64,000 bases of DNA, taken from assembly GCA_049718765.1 (NCBI GenBank), contig JBNARI010000003.1:1-64000 (forward strand), in the 5' to 3' direction. Position 1 is the first letter of the stretch; each line of letters opens with the position of its first letter. This stretch comes from JBNARI01 sp049718765. GTDB lineage: Bacteria; Bacillota; Sulfobacillia; DUMF01. A model generated the notes under the pieces. It saw only the letters and a list, made by a program, of their open reading frames with translations. It did no database searches and was not told where the DNA came from. This document shows, piece by piece, positions 60,954-64,000 of this stretch. The position numbers and the translations under genes are program-made.

Positions 60954-61432
60954 GCTTCACCCTGGCTACCTGGGCTTTGGCAGTGGGGTGCCTGGTCATA
61001 TCATGGTGGCGTGACCGCACCAAAACACGGCAGGCTCTGGTTAAGGCATGGAAAGCCTTCGAGGGAATACTTCCTGAGTTCCTTGGGATACTCCTCCTCA
61101 TCGGGCTTTCCCTCGCTCTTCTGCCGCCTTCTGCGATATCGGCCGTGATTGGCGCACGCAGTGGCTTCTGGGGCATGCTGTTGACATCGTTCATCGGATC
61201 GATAACCCTGATTCCCGGGTTCATTGCATTTCCTTTAGCCAAGTCCCTCTACATGCTTGGCGCAGGTACCAGACAGCTTGCAGTGTTCATCTCAACGCTT
61301 ATGATGGTTGGCGTAGTGACTGCACCTGTGGAGATCAAGTACTTCGGCAAGAAGGCAACTCTTGCCAGGAACCTGCTGGCCTACTGCTTTTCCTTCTTGG
61401 TCGCAATGGTTGTAGGCGCTGTTGCAGGCTAA
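60950..61432 (+). CDS. ArsP/DUF318-like half-size permease, first half
   Basis: 160 residues with four to five spans. Core GILLLIGLSLALLPPSAIS, then PGFIAFPLAKSLYMLGAG and FISTLMMVGVVTAPVEIKYFG, the features of permeases of the ArsP/DUF318 family, but only one half of it. GTG 60950 overlaps the PadR stop. The second half is the next gene, 17 bases on. Likely an export channel for a small metal(loid) species; substrate not known. Confidence 0.8.
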   Translation: MSFTLATWALAVGCLVISWWRDRTKTRQALVKAWKAFEGILPEFLGILLLIGLSLALLPPSAISAVIGARSGFWGMLLTSFIGSITLIPGFIAFPLAKSLYMLGAGTRQLAVFISTLMMVGVVTAPVEIKYFGKKATLARNLLAYCFSFLVAMVVGAVAG

Positions 61433-61449
61433 TCCGAGGTGGGAAACGA

Positions 61450-62019
61450 ATGGTGAAGAAGTATAGATTCGCCCTAACGATGTTCCTTGTTACGCTCGCA
61501 GTTGCTGTTCTGGTCCCGGGAAGCCGTGCCGCCATTGTCCACAACGTTGTAGCCAACGTAACGGAAATGCTGTCCATAATCCCGCCAATCTTCCTGTTGC
61601 TTGGCCTCATGGACGTGTGGGTCCCGAGGGGAACGTTTGTGAGGTACATGGGCCCTGGCTCTCGTGTGATTGGACCCTTCTTGGCGATCCTGGTAGGAGC
61701 GTTCGCCGCTGGACCCTTGTATGGAGCGTTTCCCGTGGCGTCAATGATGCTGAGAAAGGGAGCGTCTTTCAGGAACGTGATGATCCTCCTGGGGTCTTGG
61801 TCCACTCTGAAGATACCTCAGATCCTGTTCGAAACCGCATCTTTGGGCCCAAGGTTCTCACTGGCACGAATGGCAGCAAACATCCCCGTAATCCTTATCA
61901 TAGCCACAGCAGTGGACTGGACGCTCTCTCGCGAGGAAAAGGAGGAAATCATCAAGCGACAGTCTGCTATGGAGGGCCGCGCCGCACCAAAGCAAGCCGG
62001 CGCGGCGCAGTCGAAATAG
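61450..62019 (+). CDS. ArsP/DUF318-like half-size permease, second half
   Basis: 189 residues, five spans. IPPIFLLLGLMDVWVPR, then ILVGAFAAGPLYGAFPVASM and GSWSTLKIPQILFE correspond to the other repeat of the same permease family. The C-terminal tail is cytoplasmic and basic. ATG 61450 follows GAGGTGGGA. Together with the previous gene it would form a two-subunit permease controlled by the PadR regulator. Confidence 0.82.
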   Translation: MVKKYRFALTMFLVTLAVAVLVPGSRAAIVHNVVANVTEMLSIIPPIFLLLGLMDVWVPRGTFVRYMGPGSRVIGPFLAILVGAFAAGPLYGAFPVASMMLRKGASFRNVMILLGSWSTLKIPQILFETASLGPRFSLARMAANIPVILIIATAVDWTLSREEKEEIIKRQSAMEGRAAPKQAGAAQSK

Positions 62020-62028
62020 TCTGCCGTG

Positions 62029-62556
62029 CTAGCGGTCCCCCGCAGCTCCACCTTGTGCAGGGTTGTCTCGAATGATCTCGGCGAGCCACGCGGCAGCGTT
62101 GCCCACCACGGAGGGGCACTTGTCCTCGTGGCCACCGGCTTTTTCAAATTCGGCGAACTCCTGCGGGTCAAGGAGGAAGAAAGACCTGCCAAAGATCTTT
62201 TTCTGGATCTCGGAGCACACTACGCTCCCGTATTCCTTTTCGAACTTCCTCCGCAACTGGCGACCAAGCTTAGCGGCCACCCTTGCATCCTCGATCCTCT
62301 CGAAGTTATCGCGCTTCCTGCCATAAAGGTAACCCAGGGCCAGAAGGGCACCGGTGTAAGCACCGCATGGCCCATCCCCCATGAGACAGCCGCCGCCCGA
62401 AAGGGCACTGCCTGCAGCAAACACGTGGTCGCTAACTCCAAACAGGTCCTGAGCTACCGCTAGCACACATTGGGCACAGCCCTTGTTCTCTCGCTCGTAC
62501 TTGAAACCAAGCTCGTACGCTTTGTCGAGAAGCTCATCGCCAAACTTCTGACCCAA
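62029..62556 (-). CDS. C_GCAxxG_C_C family protein, second copy
   Basis: 175 residues. Cysteines in GCAQCVLAVAQDLFG, GGGCLMGDGPCGAYTGALLALG (quoted here as GPCGAYTGALLALG), SVVCSEIQ and DKCPSVVG follow the family pattern. TTG start at 62556 with GAGGGGGA upstream. It is convergent with the permease pair, ending 9 bases from it. Only loosely related to the 3748-4212 copy. Confidence 0.83.
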   Translation of the reverse strand: MGQKFGDELLDKAYELGFKYERENKGCAQCVLAVAQDLFGVSDHVFAAGSALSGGGCLMGDGPCGAYTGALLALGYLYGRKRDNFERIEDARVAAKLGRQLRRKFEKEYGSVVCSEIQKKIFGRSFFLLDPQEFAEFEKAGGHEDKCPSVVGNAAAWLAEIIRDNPAQGGAAGDR

Positions 62557-63091
62557 CTTCGATCATCCCCCTCAAGTGTGCTTCCCATTATGAATTCGCC
62601 GCTACCCAACATCTTCCTCTACATCATCGGCACAAAGAATGTGCTCGGCAGACAGAAAGTCCACAAACGGTAGCGGCAACAGCGCTCTCACAAGGGCGCA
62701 CCGTGCGTCAGCACTGCAGAGAAACACCCGGGCCTACTCTTTTGTGGAAGGCATCGCCCAGACCCAAACATCCTGGTGGAGCATGGCTCTCAATGCCAAG
62801 GCTCCAGTGTGCTCCAAGTGCGTGTGGGAAAGAACCCCTGAGAACGACGAGGCTAAGTGGAGCTTCAGTACCTTCCTCGTTGATCGCGACAGCACAGTCA
62901 GTCAGTCTCTGTTTACCCAAAGCAGGCGCCCGCTTCACGCCGCCAGCAAGACTCTTCACTCTGGAAACCTTGCTCGCTAAACTCCATGGCCAACTTCAAG
63001 ACCCCCATATGAGTCACCAATGCCTTTGCCAACACCCTTGGACAGTGTCGGGTCATTGTGCATCCCATGCAGGCAAGAGCATCACAATTGG
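62557..63091. other. Gene-free stretch before tRNA-Leu
   Basis: About 535 bases. ORFs on both strands have no recognisable content or ribosome sites. It must hold the promoter of the minus-strand gene above. No repeat or RNA gene seen. Confidence 0.5.
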
Positions 63092-63120
63092 TTGACAGCA
63101 TCCCGCGTTTTTGCTATTCT
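63092..63120 (+). promoter_or_regulatory. Promoter of tRNA-Leu
   Basis: TTGACA (63092-63097), 17 bases, TATTCT (63115-63120), 13 bases before the tRNA. Confidence 0.85.
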
Positions 63121-63133
63121 GAAGGCGCACTGA

Positions 63134-63221
63134 GCCGAGGTGGCGGAACTGGCAGACGCGCGCGACTCAAAATCGCGTGGGGTAGCCCCCCGTGAGGGTT
63201 CGACTCCCTCCCTCGGCACCA
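63134..63221 (+). tRNA. tRNA-Leu (CAA)
   Basis: Acceptor GCCGAGG pairs with CCTCGGC; long variable arm (GTGGGGTAGCCCCCCGT); anticodon loop CTCAAAA gives CAA (Leu); discriminator A, encoded CCA. 88 bases, as expected for a class II tRNA. Confidence 0.96.
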
Positions 63222-63252
63222 ACTCTAGCAGGAAAAATGCTAACGTTAAGAA

Positions 63253-63281
63253 GGGCCCGCAAATAAGCGGGCCATTGTTTT
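63253..63281 (+). terminator. Terminator after tRNA-Leu
   Basis: GGCCCGC (63254-63260) pairs with GCGGGCC (63267-63273) around AAATAA, followed by ATTGTTTT. Confidence 0.88.
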
Positions 63282-63402
63282 GCAAACAAATTGCAAACAT
63301 AGCTTCCAAGCTTTAATCACGACTTCCCGAGAGCCGCCTTGCCCAACGAGTATATTCCTCCAGCGATCGCGCCAAGCGTAAAGCCTTTTAGCGGTTTAGA
63401 TA

Positions 63403-63651
63403 CTACCATCCGCGAGCGGCAATTGCTTCCTCCCGCGTGCGAAACACGCTAACATCATCCTCAGGCCCTTTGAATAGTCTTGTCTGCCCGAGCCACCACT
63501 TGAAGTACGCGAACTCGTGCAGATCGCACCAATTCGGGGTTCCACACCGTGGGCACCTGGGGCGCGTAGACAATTGGGCAATGTCACCCTTACCGTTCAG
63601 TAACCAGTAGCCAGGCTTTACGTTTTTCAGTGGCATTCCGCTTTCTGCCAT
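63403..63651 (-). CDS. Small zinc-ribbon-like hypothetical protein
   Basis: 82 residues from ATG 63651 (GTG/ATG choices further up are open to 63678). It contains CPRCGTPNWC, a Cys4-like ribbon half, and two Trp-rich stretches (GYWLLNG, YFKWWLGQTRL). Unrecognised. Convergent with tRNA-Leu. Confidence 0.5.
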   Translation of the reverse strand: MAESGMPLKNVKPGYWLLNGKGDIAQLSTRPRCPRCGTPNWCDLHEFAYFKWWLGQTRLFKGPEDDVSVFRTREEAIAARGW

Positions 63652-63797
63652 ATCCTGTGACCCTCCGGTAGGCGTCAAGTTGACTTGTCATCACCTCCCC
63701 AATTCTCCCCACTACCACGAAAACCCTCTCACTGGCAGGAATTTTCGCGAAAACGAGGAATTAGTTATCCGTAACACTAAATGATTGGGGTGATGCT

Positions 63798-64000
63798 ATG
63801 CGTAAGCTGTGGACTATCGTCATTGCAGCTGTTGTACTTGCGCTGGCTTTTTGCTCAGTGACGTACGCAGCCGTATACGTGCGCGGTTACTTCCGTTCCA
63901 ACGGTACTTACGTCCGACCCCATTACCGAAGCAACCCTGACGGCTATTTCTGGAACAATTGGAGCGCTTATGGAAATATCAACCCTTACACTGGCGCAGT
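63798..64000 (+). CDS. Secreted GYFRSNGTYV-repeat-type protein, cut by the window end
   Basis: ATG 63798 after GGGGTGAT starts a signal peptide (LWTIVIAAVVLALAFCS) followed by VRGYFRSNGTYVRPHYRSNP and DGYFWNNWSAYGNINPYTG. This small module is known from many secreted and phage-borne bacterial proteins; function unknown. It is incomplete at its C-terminus. Confidence 0.75.
   Translation, partial: MRKLWTIVIAAVVLALAFCSVTYAAVYVRGYFRSNGTYVRPHYRSNPDGYFWNNWSAYGNINPYTGA

Noticed and set aside
1..64000. CRISPR arrays and insertion sequences
   Set aside because: No regularly spaced direct repeats and no intact transposase or terminal inverted repeats were seen.

Overview
The window looks like the chromosome of an anaerobic, hydrogen-metabolising Bacillota (clostridial or Desulfotomaculum/Moorella-like), probably a spore former. 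Supporting signs are GTG/TTG/ATG starts behind strong purine-rich ribosome sites, a threonine T-box leader, Rex, an Lgt with monoderm-style lipoproteins, a divergent SASP-like gene, and an NAD(P)H-linked [FeFe] hydrogenase operon. All family names come from motif recognition by eye; no database was searched. By eye the DNA is moderately GC-rich and even, except for a decayed zone near 54.7-60.4 kb.

Layout. 0-9.7 kb: a glycosidase-like gene remnant, ppsA, an M55 aminopeptidase, a C_GCAxxG_C_C protein, OsmC, rex with a Gx-type membrane gene, NusG-II and MOSC proteins, ferredoxin, lgt, a Nudix hydrolase and secreted unknowns. 9.9-12.5 kb: a large exported lipase-like protein with a PKD-like domain. 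12.5-17.1 kb: a complete branched-chain amino acid ABC operon (livK-H-M-G-F, minus strand). 17.3-27.0 kb: an 11-gene minus-strand hydrogenase operon with a clear promoter and terminator. It holds catalytic HydA, NuoF fused to an NfnB/GltD-like flavoprotein, two [2Fe-2S] thioredoxin-like subunits, and a signalling module (two HATPases, a PHP protein, a DRTGG protein, a sensory-type hydrogenase and a membrane protein).

27.0-37.2 kb: DUF3048 lipoprotein, polysaccharide deacetylase and a Lon-like protease, then an archaeal-style DNA end-resection cluster: nurA, herA, an Mre11/SbcD-like nuclease and a Rad50/SbcC-like ATPase spread over three reading frames. The N-terminal piece probably starts at CTG and ends just after its zinc hook. 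37.3-45.5 kb: secreted BsuPI-like protein, nicotinamidase, DUF2284, a trypsin-fold protease flanked by two tiny membrane proteins missed by ordinary ORF calling, a CoA-transferase pair, and a homoserine kinase-aspartate kinase fusion behind a threonine (ACC specifier) T-box. 45.6-52.2 kb: pilMNO-like genes, panF/yhdT, an A24 prepilin peptidase, a Nif3-RNase H fusion and the SASP-like gene.

52.3-60.4 kb: a frameshifted SANT-like regulator, a patatin, a YbaB-like gene pair, then the decayed zone. It contains remnants of a tyrosine recombinase, a PilZ/YcgR protein, a MinD-type Fe-S ATPase and two NifX/DiNase-type proteins around a four-tRNA operon (Asn-Met-Glu-Val). 60.5-64 kb: a Cys/His-rich PadR regulator coupled to two half-size ArsP-like permeases, a second C_GCAxxG_C_C protein, tRNA-Leu with promoter and terminator, and the start of a secreted protein cut by the window end.
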